Numbered from the stretch's first letter, positions 50,619-60,109 are shown. The stretch: 63,812 nt of DNA from UBA993 sp964436815 (GCA_964436815.1 CAYTER010000007.1:1-63812), one strand, 5' to 3'. The notes: generated from the sequence alone by a model not told the origin. Made by a program: numbers and translations.

Positions 50619-53147
50619 TTACCAGGCCGGCTCGGCAATACCGGCGGCATTACGGCGGTAAGGCAACCACGCCAGGGCAAAAGTTCTCAGCAGAATATCT
50701 TTTTTCAGCGGTTTTACCGTAAACTGATCCAGTTCCTCGGTAAGGGGATCCATCGCTTCATTTAAAAGATCTGTTTCCCGCTTGAACTCTTCCTCCAGCT
50801 CTTCGAGCTGCTGCCTTAAAGCCTCGACGTTCTCAGCCGCCCTTTTTGCGTCTTCCTGACCTTTTGCCACCCGGCCAGCGCCGCGTGCTGCAGTGGTAGC
50901 CCTGCCCAGGGTTGTAGCATTTATCGCTGATTTACCCAAAAAAGAGCCGAGAACTGTAGCTCCCACAGAAATTGCAGTTTGCATCTTATGCTGTTTGGCT
51001 TGCTCCTCTTTGCTGCGCAGGGTCATTTCACTGCGCCTGATTCTATCTTCAAGGGTGTTGATACGAGTGCTGTATTTTTTACGTAACTTCTCCACCTCTT
51101 TGTCTCTTTCCTCACGGGCGCTCTGCTGCAGCCTGACCCTGAAATCGCGTTCCGATTCGCCCGGTTCCGAGACCTGCTTGAACCTCCTGCTCTGCATCAA
51201 CTCAACCATCTCGTTGCGATAGATCCAGTCAGTAAATTCACGGGCCCACTTGCTATAGTTTTTTGGATCTGAAGCTGAAGCAGGAAGTTCTTCAAAGATA
51301 GCCCCTGGTACCGGACCAGTTTCCAGGTCAGATAGGGCGAGTTCCAGTGATTCGGCATTATTCCAATCTACTGGAAAGATATCATCAGTTACAGGAGTGG
51401 TTAAGAGGAGGTCCCGGCTTTTTCGCAGGTTGATCCGGTCGTTAATGAAGGCGACCTGGGCGCTGCCAAGAACCATCGGCCGATAAACGATTGCTTCACC
51501 CTGGGCGGCTCTGCCCCTGACAGGGATATAGGCCTGATTGATGCTGGGAGCCAGTATTGGTGCACCACCGCTGTCTGTTCCGGTTGGAGATGTGGCTGCC
51601 GGTGCCGGCTGCGGTGCGACTGGCTGCTCAGCTATGGGCTCCGCTGCAGGCTGTGGAGCAGTTGGTTGCGAATACTCTGCAGGCTGGGTTTGCTGGGGGG
51701 GTATTGCGTGAGCAGCCTGCTGTTCATATTTATCCCGCTTTGGATCCATCAGATCCCTGATCTGGTTACGGGTCAGTGGCCCGCGTAAATAAGAGAGGCA
51801 CCACCTTGTTTCGAAAATCACCGGGGTGTTTTTATGAACATTGTTCATCAGGAAAACACGCTGGCCCAGACCTGAAATGGTCTGTTCCATCGCCTTGCGG
51901 TCGAACTTAACGCCTTCAGCAGCTGTTGCTCCAGCCAGGCCGTCAATCAGGCGCATTTTATCTCTTTCAGTCTGCAGACGACCGATAAACCAGGTCCCGG
52001 TATTAGCCAGGCCTTTATAGTCCAGGTCTACAGGGTTCTGGGTGGTGAGCATAATCCCCAGACCGAAAGCGCGGGCCTGTTTCAGGAGGGTCAACAGCGG
52101 CGCTTTCGATGGCGGATTAGCCACAGGAGGGAAGAATCCGAAAATTTCATCCATGTAGAGTAAGGCTCTTAAGCTGGTAGTGCCGGTCTGTGAACGGGTC
52201 CAGCTCAGGATCTGGTTGAGCAGCAGAGATACAAAGAACATCCGCTCGTTATCGTTCAGGTGAGCGATAGAAAAGATTGCCATCCGCGGTTTCCCTTTTG
52301 GCGAATGAAGCAAATTATCAATATCGAGTGATTCACCCTGGAGCCAACTGGCGAAGCTCGGCGAAGCAAGCAGGTTATTAAGTTGCGATCCAAGATTAAA
52401 ACGATCTTTCGAGGGATAGAACTGTTCCAGGTTCATTACCCCCACCTGGGTAATCGGCGGGTTGTGGATTTGCTGGATTAGCGATGCCAGATCCAGATTT
52501 CGGCCTTGCTGCCAGGCATGGGATAAGATATTTGAGATTAAAATATGTTCACGGCTGTTGATCGGATCGGCAGTAATGCCGATTAAACCAAGCAAACTGC
52601 TGGCCGTGCCGCTGACCCGATCCTGGAGCAGTTCGCTGTCGTCAATGATCGCTTTTGCCGGTGCAGCAAAAGAATCAAGAATTGAAACCGGTATGCCGGC
52701 TGTGCTTCCCGGAGTGTAAATTGTAAACTCGGCAGAATCCTTAAGATAACGAATTCTTTCACCATCCTGGTTCCAGGAGGCCAGTCCCTTCCGCCATAAT
52801 TCAGCCTGTTGGGCAGCATATTCCTCTGGGGCGAGGCCTTTTTTACGGGCTTCATCTTCATTGATCCAGGGCAGGAAGTCCTCAGGTCGCAGATCAGGGA
52901 AAGTGAGCAGCATATTGGTAAGGTCACCTTTTGGATCAATGACGATGGCCGGGATGTTATCAATAGCCGCTTCCTCAAGCAGGGCGATACAGAGACCGGT
53001 CTTTCCACTTCCGGTCATTCCCACGCAAACACCGTGAGTGACCATATCTTTCGAGTCGTATAACAGGAGATCTTCACTGGACTTTTTCGCTTCTAGATCG
53101 TAGTGTCTGCCCAGGTAAAAAGCGCCAAGCTTTTCATAATGCTCCAT
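50619..53147 (-). CDS. HerA-like/DUF87 ATPase with coiled-coil tail
   Basis: About 842 residues. Walker A GMTGSGKTGLC (about residue 45) and Walker B LLYMDEIFGFFPP sit in a HerA/FtsK-type AAA ATPase core (to about 450). A Gln/Pro/Ala-rich linker (about 475-535) joins it to a C-terminal half with a long charged coiled coil (about 640-700), a small Gly/Ala-rich hydrophobic patch (about 710-745) and a second coiled coil. The ATPase may pump or remodel DNA or a protein polymer; no NurA nuclease is next to it. ATG 53147 is preferred (GAGAGGAG upstream) over ATG 53165. It is divergent from an Rrf2 gene. Confidence 0.85.
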   Translation of the reverse strand: MEHYEKLGAFYLGRHYDLEAKKSSEDLLLYDSKDMVTHGVCVGMTGSGKTGLCIALLEEAAIDNIPAIVIDPKGDLTNMLLTFPDLRPEDFLPWINEDEARKKGLAPEEYAAQQAELWRKGLASWNQDGERIRYLKDSAEFTIYTPGSTAGIPVSILDSFAAPAKAIIDDSELLQDRVSGTASSLLGLIGITADPINSREHILISNILSHAWQQGRNLDLASLIQQIHNPPITQVGVMNLEQFYPSKDRFNLGSQLNNLLASPSFASWLQGESLDIDNLLHSPKGKPRMAIFSIAHLNDNERMFFVSLLLNQILSWTRSQTGTTSLRALLYMDEIFGFFPPVANPPSKAPLLTLLKQARAFGLGIMLTTQNPVDLDYKGLANTGTWFIGRLQTERDKMRLIDGLAGATAAEGVKFDRKAMEQTISGLGQRVFLMNNVHKNTPVIFETRWCLSYLRGPLTRNQIRDLMDPKRDKYEQQAAHAIPPQQTQPAEYSQPTAPQPAAEPIAEQPVAPQPAPAATSPTGTDSGGAPILAPSINQAYIPVRGRAAQGEAIVYRPMVLGSAQVAFINDRINLRKSRDLLLTTPVTDDIFPVDWNNAESLELALSDLETGPVPGAIFEELPASASDPKNYSKWAREFTDWIYRNEMVELMQSRRFKQVSEPGESERDFRVRLQQSAREERDKEVEKLRKKYSTRINTLEDRIRRSEMTLRSKEEQAKQHKMQTAISVGATVLGSFLGKSAINATTLGRATTAARGAGRVAKGQEDAKRAAENVEALRQQLEELEEEFKRETDLLNEAMDPLTEELDQFTVKPLKKDILLRTFALAWLPYRRNAAGIAEPAW

Positions 53148-53285
53148 GATGCTTTCTCCTCTCATCGGTTATCATTCACTTTAATACCGGATTCGAACTT
53201 TAACTTAGTTTGAATATTAAACAAATCATCTGATATTCCTGCCAAAAGTTCTGATTGATCGATCCGGAAAATGTAAACTCGATGA

Positions 53286-53314
53286 TTGACAGGGCGCCTA
53301 AATTTAGCTAAACT
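53286..53314 (+). promoter_or_regulatory. Sigma-A promoter for the Rrf2 gene
   Basis: TTGACA (53286-53291), 17-base spacer, TAAACT (53309-53314). The start would be near 53321. Confidence 0.65.
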
Positions 53315-53393
53315 AATAACAGATATCCTATCAACTTAGTAGAAATTATTGGTTTTGGGGAAAATGGCTCAACTCTAGTGAGGAGGAACCGCT

Positions 53394-53819
53394 ATGAAGC
53401 TTTCGACCAAGTCGCGTTATGCTGCCAGGGCGTTAATCGAACTGGCCCTGAAGTATGGGGAAGGGCCGGTAAAACTGAAAGATGTATCTGAAAATCAGGA
53501 TATATCACTAAAGTATCTTGAACAGGTCATGTTTCCCCTGCGGGTCAGCGGTTATGTTAAGACTCTGAAAGGCAGTCAGGGAGGATACGTTCTGGCCAGG
53601 CCGCCCGAAAAAATCTCCCTGTTGGAAATCGTTGAATGTGTTGAGGGCTCTGTTGCTCCGGTTGATTGTGTTGATAATGCGGATTTGTGCGAAAGAGCGG
53701 ATAAATGTGTAACCCGCGATGCCTGGACTGGCCTGAAAAACGCAATCAGTAGCGAACTGGGCAAAATTTCTCTGGCGGAATTGGTTGAAAAGCATAAAAT
53801 ACTAAATAACATACAGTGA
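53394..53819 (+). CDS. Rrf2-family regulator with IscR-type cysteines
   Basis: About 141 residues. The N-terminal winged helix (STKSRYAARALIELA, then SLKYLEQVMFPLRVSG and GSQGGYVLARP) is typical. Three cysteines at 92, 99 and 105 match the cluster-binding positions of IscR, so it probably senses Fe-S or redox state. A strong GAGGAGG site precedes ATG 53394. No isc or suf genes are in the window; possible targets are the divergent HerA-like ATPase gene or the macrodomain-gat genes downstream. It could also autoregulate. Confidence 0.92.
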   Translation: MKLSTKSRYAARALIELALKYGEGPVKLKDVSENQDISLKYLEQVMFPLRVSGYVKTLKGSQGGYVLARPPEKISLLEIVECVEGSVAPVDCVDNADLCERADKCVTRDAWTGLKNAISSELGKISLAELVEKHKILNNIQ

Positions 53820-54056
53820 TTGGCATTTTGTGATTGTGTGATCGGTGATTCGCTAATTTAAGAATGTCATTTTAGATTTTACTCAGGGTCACCCTCCCTG
53901 CGTTTCAGAGGGAAGGATATATTAACAGCGGTTATAGCACCGGGTTATCCGGATTACTGTAATCGCTTTTTTCTTGAATTATAGTTTACAGCAGGAAGGT
54001 TTATCAGGCAGATATGTCGTATTTTCCCGGAGGACATGGTCAGGGAGGATCAGCTG

Positions 54057-54596
54057 ATGGAAATTATGGCGGAGAATGTACGGATTGAAGTTATCGTTGG
54101 TAATATTGCCACTCAGGACGATATGATGGCGGTAGTTAATGCAGCCAATGCCCAGCTGCGAACCGGCGGTGGAGTGGCAGGAGCCTTGCATCGCGCGGCA
54201 GGTCCCGGATTGGAGGAAGAGTGCCGGCCGCTGGCCCCGATAGGAACCGGGGAGGCGGTAATAACCGGCGGGCATAATCTGCCAAACCGTTACGTAATCC
54301 ACTGTCTTGGGCCGGTATACGGAATTGATCGTCCGGAAGATAGGCTATTGTCTGATTGTTATCGTAATGCGCTCCATCTGACAGAAGAAAGACGGATTAA
54401 TTCAGTGGCTTTCCCATCGATTTCCACAGGAGCTTTCGGCTATCCGATGAGGGCGGCAGCTGAGGTAGCTTTCAGAACAGTAAAAGATATAATCAGATCG
54501 TTGCATGAAGTAAAAGTAATTCGTTTTGTTCTTCATGATCAGGCAGCATTGGCTGTTCATGAAGAGGTCCTGAAGAAGGTATTTAATGCAGGTTGA
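54057..54596 (+). CDS. Macrodomain ADP-ribose hydrolase
   Basis: About 179 residues. Macrodomain motifs VVNAANAQLRTGGGVAGALHRAAG, LPNRYVIHCLGP and SVAFPSISTGAFGYP are complete. Proteins of this type remove ADP-ribose from acetyl-ADP-ribose, proteins or nucleic acids. ATG 54057 is preferred (GGGAGG 8 bases upstream) over ATG 54036. It is followed by gatC after 28 bp, so it probably heads a macrodomain-gatCAB transcript, an unusual partner for tRNA amidotransferase genes. Confidence 0.92.
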   Translation: MEIMAENVRIEVIVGNIATQDDMMAVVNAANAQLRTGGGVAGALHRAAGPGLEEECRPLAPIGTGEAVITGGHNLPNRYVIHCLGPVYGIDRPEDRLLSDCYRNALHLTEERRINSVAFPSISTGAFGYPMRAAAEVAFRTVKDIIRSLHEVKVIRFVLHDQAALAVHEEVLKKVFNAG

Positions 54597-54624
54597 GGCA
54601 CCGCGGGAAGGCAGGGGAAGCTGA

Positions 54625-54912
54625 TTGTTAAAATTGGATAAAAGAGAACTGGCCAGGGCTGCCGAGGTTATCAAGATTGGCATTAACGAGGAAGAACTGG
54701 TGCAGCTGCATGATCAGTTTATCAGGTACCTGCAATGGCTTGATACTTTACTGGCACTGGACTGCAGTGACATTGAACCGATTTTATTCAGTCACAGTGC
54801 AATAAATGTTTTACGTGAGGATAAGACAGAGAAAGCAGATCTAGAAATTATTCAGAAGGCCTCGTCAAATTTTGAAGAAAATTATTATGTGGTCCCGCCG
54901 ATTATTGAATGA
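54625..54912 (+). CDS. gatC: Asp/Glu-tRNA amidotransferase subunit C
   Basis: About 95 residues, normal GatC length and pattern (ELARAAEVIKI, LHDQFIRYLQWLDTL, and the C-terminal REDK segment). It stabilises the GatA-GatB pair. It starts at TTG 54625 after GGGGAAG. gatA follows after 20 bp. Confidence 0.9.
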   Translation: MLKLDKRELARAAEVIKIGINEEELVQLHDQFIRYLQWLDTLLALDCSDIEPILFSHSAINVLREDKTEKADLEIIQKASSNFEENYYVVPPIIE

Positions 54913-54932
54913 GACACAATTGAAGGAGGTAC

Positions 54933-56381
54933 ATGGTGGATTTAAAGACAATGAGCGCCAGCCGGCTTGCCGACCTGGTAAACAAAGGCGAGCTTAAGGC
55001 GCATGACGTCATCGAAACGGCATTAGGGAAAATTGAACAACTAAACGACAGTCTGAATATTTTTGTCTCTACTGCAGGCGAAGAGGCACTCGCTCAGGCA
55101 GCAGCGATCGATCAAAAAATTAAGTCCGGAATCTGCCTGCCGCTGGCCGGTGTGCCTCTGACTGTTAAAGATGATTTTATGTATAAAGCGCTTCCAACCA
55201 GTATGGGCTCAAGGAATTTCAAACACTTTCTTCCGCCATACAGTGCTGCTGCGGTTGAAAAACTGATTGCCGCAGGCGCAGTTATAGTTGGCAAGACTAA
55301 TCTTGATAATATGAGCGTCGGCTCCACAACTTTAAATTCTCATTTTGGTCCGACCTTAAACCCGCTGTGCCCACAACGGGTTGCCGGCAGTGCCGGAGCG
55401 GCATCTCTGGTTTCCGGTATTTCGGTTCTTGCGCTTGAAAGCGACAGCGGTGGAGCTTTGCGCCAGGGAGCTTCACATTGCGGTGTTTTTGGGCTTCTTC
55501 CTTCTACCGGTTATGTTTCACGGCACGGGCTGGCTTTGGACAGCGGCTCATTCAGCAGGGTTGCTCTGGCTTCAGCTTTTGCAGAGGATCTTTATGTAGC
55601 GCTCAAGATAATTTCCGGTTATGATCCGCATGATCCGGCGACTGCTGTCTGGCATACCCAGCAAACAAGCAATGAAGTTAAGCCTGATTTGGCAGATCTA
55701 ACGGTTGGTTACCCGCGAAATATTAATTCCTTACTAGATGGACCGCATCTTCAACTATTTCAAGATACAGTAGATGGGATCACAAACCTGGGAGGAAGAA
55801 CCGTCGGTTTTGAATTTAAATCCTTGCCGGAAGCGGTTAAAGCATTTCAGGTAATTGCCGCAGCGGAGGCATCTTCGACTTTGTCGCGCTTTGACGGTAT
55901 TCGTTTCGGTCAGGCTGCTGAAGCAGATGATTTAGAGGAACTCTATTTTAAAACTAGAAAAACTACCTTTTCCTGGGAAGCAACCTGCCGCAGCATCTAT
56001 GGTACCTATTTCCTGAGTAAAAGCGGATATGATCGCTACTATACCCAGGCTTTGAAAGTGTGGAGGCTGGTATGCATGGAAATTGACAGCGCTTTCAGCC
56101 AGTATGATTTCCTTCTTTTACCGACAGTCAGAACTTTTCCACCTGAAGCTGCCGGTAATTTAGATTACCTGGAGCTTCTCGCCGGAGATTTATTTACAGT
56201 GCCGGCCAGTATGGCCGGAAATCCGGCTGTTTGTCTGCCGGCAGGTAACATTGATGGAGTTCCGGTCGGTATGCAGCTGATCGGTCCATATTATGGCGAC
56301 ATGCAGCTCTTGTCAACTTTAATTAAATTGTTACCAGTTACTAAACCTTCCCGGCAGGAGAAGGACGGGGGAGGGAACTAG
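54933..56381 (+). CDS. gatA: GatA-like subunit lacking both catalytic serines
   Basis: About 482 residues, full GatA length. GatA normally frees ammonia from glutamine with a Lys-cisSer-Ser triad (Lys79, Ser154, Ser178 in S. aureus). Here Lys79 stays (TVKDDF), but the VPGGSSGGS loop reads VAGSAGAAS, putting Ala at 154, and the nucleophile motif SDTGGSIRQPAS reads SDSGGALRQGAS, with Ala175 after a 3-residue shortening. Later substrate contacts (RFDGIRFG and the Asp of AGDLFTVP) are kept. The frame is intact, so this is not a plain pseudogene. Glutaminase activity is unlikely; free ammonia or another amidase may supply nitrogen, or the complex has a new task. SD AAGGAGG. Confidence 0.88.
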   Translation: MVDLKTMSASRLADLVNKGELKAHDVIETALGKIEQLNDSLNIFVSTAGEEALAQAAAIDQKIKSGICLPLAGVPLTVKDDFMYKALPTSMGSRNFKHFLPPYSAAAVEKLIAAGAVIVGKTNLDNMSVGSTTLNSHFGPTLNPLCPQRVAGSAGAASLVSGISVLALESDSGGALRQGASHCGVFGLLPSTGYVSRHGLALDSGSFSRVALASAFAEDLYVALKIISGYDPHDPATAVWHTQQTSNEVKPDLADLTVGYPRNINSLLDGPHLQLFQDTVDGITNLGGRTVGFEFKSLPEAVKAFQVIAAAEASSTLSRFDGIRFGQAAEADDLEELYFKTRKTTFSWEATCRSIYGTYFLSKSGYDRYYTQALKVWRLVCMEIDSAFSQYDFLLLPTVRTFPPEAAGNLDYLELLAGDLFTVPASMAGNPAVCLPAGNIDGVPVGMQLIGPYYGDMQLLSTLIKLLPVTKPSRQEKDGGGN

Positions 56382-56382
56382 G

Positions 56383-57816
56383 ATGGAATACGAAGTAGTG
56401 ATCGGACTTGAAGTGCATGTTGAGCTCCTTACTGAAAGCAAGCTCTTCTGTTCTTGCCCGAACCGCTTTGAAGCAGAACCTAATGCTAACACCTGTCCGG
56501 GATGCCTTGGTTTCCCCGGGGTTTTGCCGCAGCTGAACGGTGCTGCTGTAAATAAAGCGCTTACTGCCGCCCTGGCCCTGAATTGTCAAATTGCCTGCTC
56601 CAGTTATTTTGATCGGAAAAATTATTTTTATCCGGATATTTCAAAGGGTTATCAGATATCACAGTTTCATGTGCCGATTGGCAGTCAGGGATATCTTGAT
56701 ATCATCGATGATCAGGGCGAACCGAAGAGAATTCGCATTGGCAGAGTGCATATGGAAGAAGATGCCGGCAAGCTGGTCCATGCTCCGGCGGGTGATTCAT
56801 CCCTGGTTGATTATAACCGGGCCGGGGTGCCGCTGATCGAAATTGTTACCGAGCCGGATCTGCGTTCGCCGGGCGAAGCAAAAAACTACCTGGAAAAGTT
56901 AAAGAGTATTTTACAATATGCATCTGTTTCTGATTGTAAGATGGAAGAAGGCAGCCTGCGCTGCGATGCCAATATTTCCCTGCGTCCGCTTGGCAGCGAT
57001 ATTCTTGGCAGTAAAACTGAGTTAAAGAACATGAATTCATTCAAAGCAGTTGAAAAGTCCCTTGAACACGAGATAAAAAGGCAGCGGGGTATCCTAAAAA
57101 ACGATAATGAAGTATTATCTGAGACTCTGCGGTGGGATGAAAGCAGCCAGTCAACAGTTGTCATGCGCGGAAAACTTCAGGCTCATGATTACCGCTGTTT
57201 CGCTGATCCTGAGCTGACCCCGATTCAACTCACGGCAGCGGAAGTGGCGAAAACGAAAAGTGAGATCCCGGAAATGGCTGAAGCCCGAGCTAATCGTTTC
57301 GTCTCCGAATATCAACTGCCTGAATACGATGCCGCAGTGCTAACTGCTGTCCGCAGCCTGGCTGATTATTTTGAGTCATGTCTGCAACGCTATAGTAATC
57401 CGAAAATCGTCAGCAACTGGATGATGGGTGAGTTGACGGCCAGATTAAACAGCTCCGGGATTGAGGCTGACCAGTGTGCATTTACCCCTGATCACCTGGC
57501 AGAACTGCTGCAGATGATTGATGAGGGTTTAATCAGCGGCAAACTGGCCAAAGATGTTCTTGATCAATCCTTCAGCACAGGTATAAGCCCCCGGACGGTT
57601 GTCGATCAGGAAAACCTGACCCAGATTTCCGATCACGGTGAGCTGGAAGCGATTATCGGGCGGCTAATCCTCGAACATCCGGACAGCGTTGAAAATTACC
57701 GCGCCGGTAAAACCAAGGCCCTCGGTTTTTTGGTTGGTCAGGTCATGAAAGAAACCAGAGGCAAGGCCAACCCGCAGCTGGTCAATGAGCTGTTCTTAAA
57801 AGCTCTGGAAACTTAA
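56383..57816 (+). CDS. gatB: Asp/Glu-tRNA amidotransferase subunit B
   Basis: About 477 residues. GatB activates Glu- or Asp-tRNA with ATP and uses ammonia to form the amide. YEVVIGLEVHVEL, the zinc cysteines (CSC and CPGC), HMEEDAGK, the GVPLIEIVTEPDLRSP stretch and KMEEGSLRCDANISLRP are intact, so the kinase and transamidase site looks functional. One usual segment, YRYFPDPDL, is changed to YRCFADPEL. ATG is 1 base after the gatA stop. The 3' end overlaps an opposing ABC gene by 4 bp. Confidence 0.93.
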   Translation: MEYEVVIGLEVHVELLTESKLFCSCPNRFEAEPNANTCPGCLGFPGVLPQLNGAAVNKALTAALALNCQIACSSYFDRKNYFYPDISKGYQISQFHVPIGSQGYLDIIDDQGEPKRIRIGRVHMEEDAGKLVHAPAGDSSLVDYNRAGVPLIEIVTEPDLRSPGEAKNYLEKLKSILQYASVSDCKMEEGSLRCDANISLRPLGSDILGSKTELKNMNSFKAVEKSLEHEIKRQRGILKNDNEVLSETLRWDESSQSTVVMRGKLQAHDYRCFADPELTPIQLTAAEVAKTKSEIPEMAEARANRFVSEYQLPEYDAAVLTAVRSLADYFESCLQRYSNPKIVSNWMMGELTARLNSSGIEADQCAFTPDHLAELLQMIDEGLISGKLAKDVLDQSFSTGISPRTVVDQENLTQISDHGELEAIIGRLILEHPDSVENYRAGKTKALGFLVGQVMKETRGKANPQLVNELFLKALET

Positions 57817-58535
57817 GCGGTTATTTTACGACTGAAACGGCGATAGGTGATCAGGTTTAAAATTAATATATAAAGCAAACCGACCCAGAAATAGGCAGAT
57901 GAGCTTAAAAACATTTGCCCTTCCCCGTGGATCAGGGCGCTGATGATCTTGCCCGGCCAGAAAGCCGGGATGACAGCAAAAAAGAGTTCCCTGGCATCGT
58001 TGAAGAAGAGCGATATGATCGGTAAGATGATAATCATCCCAACCAGTTTCATAATTGCGAAGCCTTCAATCTTGTTATTGGCAAAGATATTGATCAGCAG
58101 TCCGGTCAGCGGAGCGCTGAAAGATGCCAGGAAGGCGATCAGCAGTATATCCTTCCAGGCCAGGGTCCCAATCTCAACGAACCACATTACAAAAATTGAA
58201 GCAGCAAAAGCTAACAGGTAAACCATGGCCAGCCGGAAGATCATGAAAAAGTTTAGATTCAGAGGTGTTATTCTAACGGAATTAATGATCTGATCATCGC
58301 GATCGTCGAGGATTGAAAAGCCGATTACAGCTCCGTAGATGATCGGCATCATCAGGGTCAGGGCAACTAAAATGAAGTCAGCATTACTCTCAATGCTGAA
58401 TCCGCTGTTATCAGCAATAACAGGCAGGGCATAGCGGCCGATTACACCGAATAGAAGCGGGTAGAAAAGCATAAAGCGGGTCATCGGGTCACGCATCCAT
58501 TTTTTTAATTCTCCACTAATAAAAATCCAGTACAT
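57813..58535 (-). CDS. ABC-2 type permease (cassette 1, second)
   Basis: About 240 residues with six membrane helices and no catalytic motif; the layout is that of ABC-2 export permeases. ATG 58535 with GGAGGGG 9 bases upstream is preferred to the longer frame at 58562. It begins 1 base after the stop of the preceding permease, so they are translated together and likely form a heterodimer with the ATPase at 59255-60109. The substrate is unknown; drug, lipid or peptide export is typical for such families. Confidence 0.82.
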   Translation of the reverse strand: MYWIFISGELKKWMRDPMTRFMLFYPLLFGVIGRYALPVIADNSGFSIESNADFILVALTLMMPIIYGAVIGFSILDDRDDQIINSVRITPLNLNFFMIFRLAMVYLLAFAASIFVMWFVEIGTLAWKDILLIAFLASFSAPLTGLLINIFANNKIEGFAIMKLVGMIIILPIISLFFNDARELFFAVIPAFWPGKIISALIHGEGQMFLSSSAYFWVGLLYILILNLITYRRFSRKITA

Positions 58536-58536
58536 T

Positions 58537-59262
58537 TCATACCCCTCCTTCCCTTGCAGCAAATGAATCGAATTGCTTCAGGGTATAGATAAAGAGTAAA
58601 ACAGATCCAATAGATAAATAGAGCAACGCATAAAGCAGATCACCGCTACTAATTGTTCCGGTTGAAGCATAAAGCAGGGTGATCGCTGCTTTTGTCGGTG
58701 CAAGATATAACAGTTTTGTGATCAGGTCGTGCTCTAATAAATTAATATGTTCTAACATGGTCGGAACCATAAAGACCAGCATGTAGGTAAACATATTCAT
58801 CAGCAGGCTGGTGAAATCTTTTGAGTAATAGGACAGTATAAAGCCAACCAGTGAATGGAAGAGAGCAACCAGGATTACTGCTCCGAGCAAGGCAAAGAAA
58901 TTTAAATTCACAGGTTTAAAGATTACTGTGTAAATATAAAGTAAGATTAGCGTCAGAACACTGGCTAATACGGTAACAAGTATTTTGGTCAGAAGGTAAT
59001 CGCTCTTACTGATCGGTGTTACCAGAATGGCCCGCAGACTGCCTTCCTGTTTTTCAAAAAAAATTGTGACCCCTACCATTAAAATGGCCATCGAAGTACT
59101 GTCTAAAAAAAGCAGCAGGGGAAAGATAAACGTTATGTCCGGAGCCTCAGTCAGGTATAAGACCCCGATCCAAATCAGGGCTACGACAATACTCGCGGCC
59201 GCTATTTTATATTCAACCACTCGCTTGAATTCGCCGAAGAGCAAGACCAGGAAGTTAGGCAT
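58537..59262 (-). CDS. ABC-2 type permease (cassette 1, first)
   Basis: About 241 residues, six membrane helices with the usual cytoplasmic segment KQEGSLRAILVTPISKSDYLL seen in fluoroquinolone/other ABC-2 exporters. The ATG overlaps the end of the ATPase gene by 8 bases. It pairs with the next permease. Confidence 0.83.
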   Translation of the reverse strand: MPNFLVLLFGEFKRVVEYKIAAASIVVALIWIGVLYLTEAPDITFIFPLLLFLDSTSMAILMVGVTIFFEKQEGSLRAILVTPISKSDYLLTKILVTVLASVLTLILLYIYTVIFKPVNLNFFALLGAVILVALFHSLVGFILSYYSKDFTSLLMNMFTYMLVFMVPTMLEHINLLEHDLITKLLYLAPTKAAITLLYASTGTISSGDLLYALLYLSIGSVLLFIYTLKQFDSFAAREGGV

Positions 59263-60109
59263 AGCTGTCCACCCCGGTTACCTTGATAAAGATATCATCA
59301 AGAGTAGTTTCCTTGCTGTGGATGCTGATTATTTTTTCCCTTTTAACCAGTTCGAAGAAGCTGTTGTCGCTGCCTAAGGTATCCAGTTTGAATGCGGCCT
59401 GGCTCAGGTTGTCGTTCTTGACATATTCGACTTCCACTGTGCTTTCGCCATATTTGCGTTTCAGGTTTTGCGGAGTGTCTGTTTCTGCTATCTGACCGTC
59501 AACCATAAAGGCGATACGGTCGCAGAGTTCATCTACGTCATTCATCAGGTGGGTGCTGAGCAGGATCGTGCCCCCCTGTTCCCGATATTCCTTGATCAGG
59601 TTTTTAAGAATGCGGGCATTGGCCGGGTCAAGCCCGATGGTAGGCTCATCTAAAAATAACATCACTGGATTATTAAGCATGGCTCGGACAAAATTAAGGC
59701 GTATTTTCATGCCTTTCGAAAACTCACTTACTTTCTTCTTCCGGTCGTCATAAATCCCGATTCTTTTCATCAGGGTATCAGTATCAGCCTGATTATGATA
59801 AAGCTTCTTAAAAAAGGCGATGTTTTCTTCTGCAGTGAGCTTCGAAAAGTGCACCGGCACTTCGAAGCCAACCCCGATTTCTTGGTAATAATCCTTATCA
59901 TAAGTTTTAAGATCACGGTTGCGGTAAAAGATCTCTCCCCTGTAATCAGTAAGCAGTCGGACCATGATTTTCTGGGTAGTACTTTTCCCGACACCGCTTG
60001 GGCCGAGCAAACCGAATATTTCTCCCTGGCGGATCTCAAAATCAAGACCTTTAATGGTGTTAGCCTGGTTACGTGGATATTTATAGGTTAAATTCCGGAC
60101 CTGAAACAA
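59255..60109 (-). CDS. ABC exporter ATPase (cassette 1)
   Basis: About 284 residues. Walker A GPSGVGKST, signature FSKGMKIRLNF, Walker B MLFLDEPTIGLD and the switch His in LSTHLM are intact. The C-terminal part after residue 215 is the usual ABC-2 drug/lipid exporter extension. Start TTG 60109 after GAGGG. It couples to two permeases downstream. Confidence 0.92.
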   Translation of the reverse strand: MFQVRNLTYKYPRNQANTIKGLDFEIRQGEIFGLLGPSGVGKSTTQKIMVRLLTDYRGEIFYRNRDLKTYDKDYYQEIGVGFEVPVHFSKLTAEENIAFFKKLYHNQADTDTLMKRIGIYDDRKKKVSEFSKGMKIRLNFVRAMLNNPVMLFLDEPTIGLDPANARILKNLIKEYREQGGTILLSTHLMNDVDELCDRIAFMVDGQIAETDTPQNLKRKYGESTVEVEYVKNDNLSQAAFKLDTLGSDNSFFELVKREKIISIHSKETTLDDIFIKVTGVDSYA

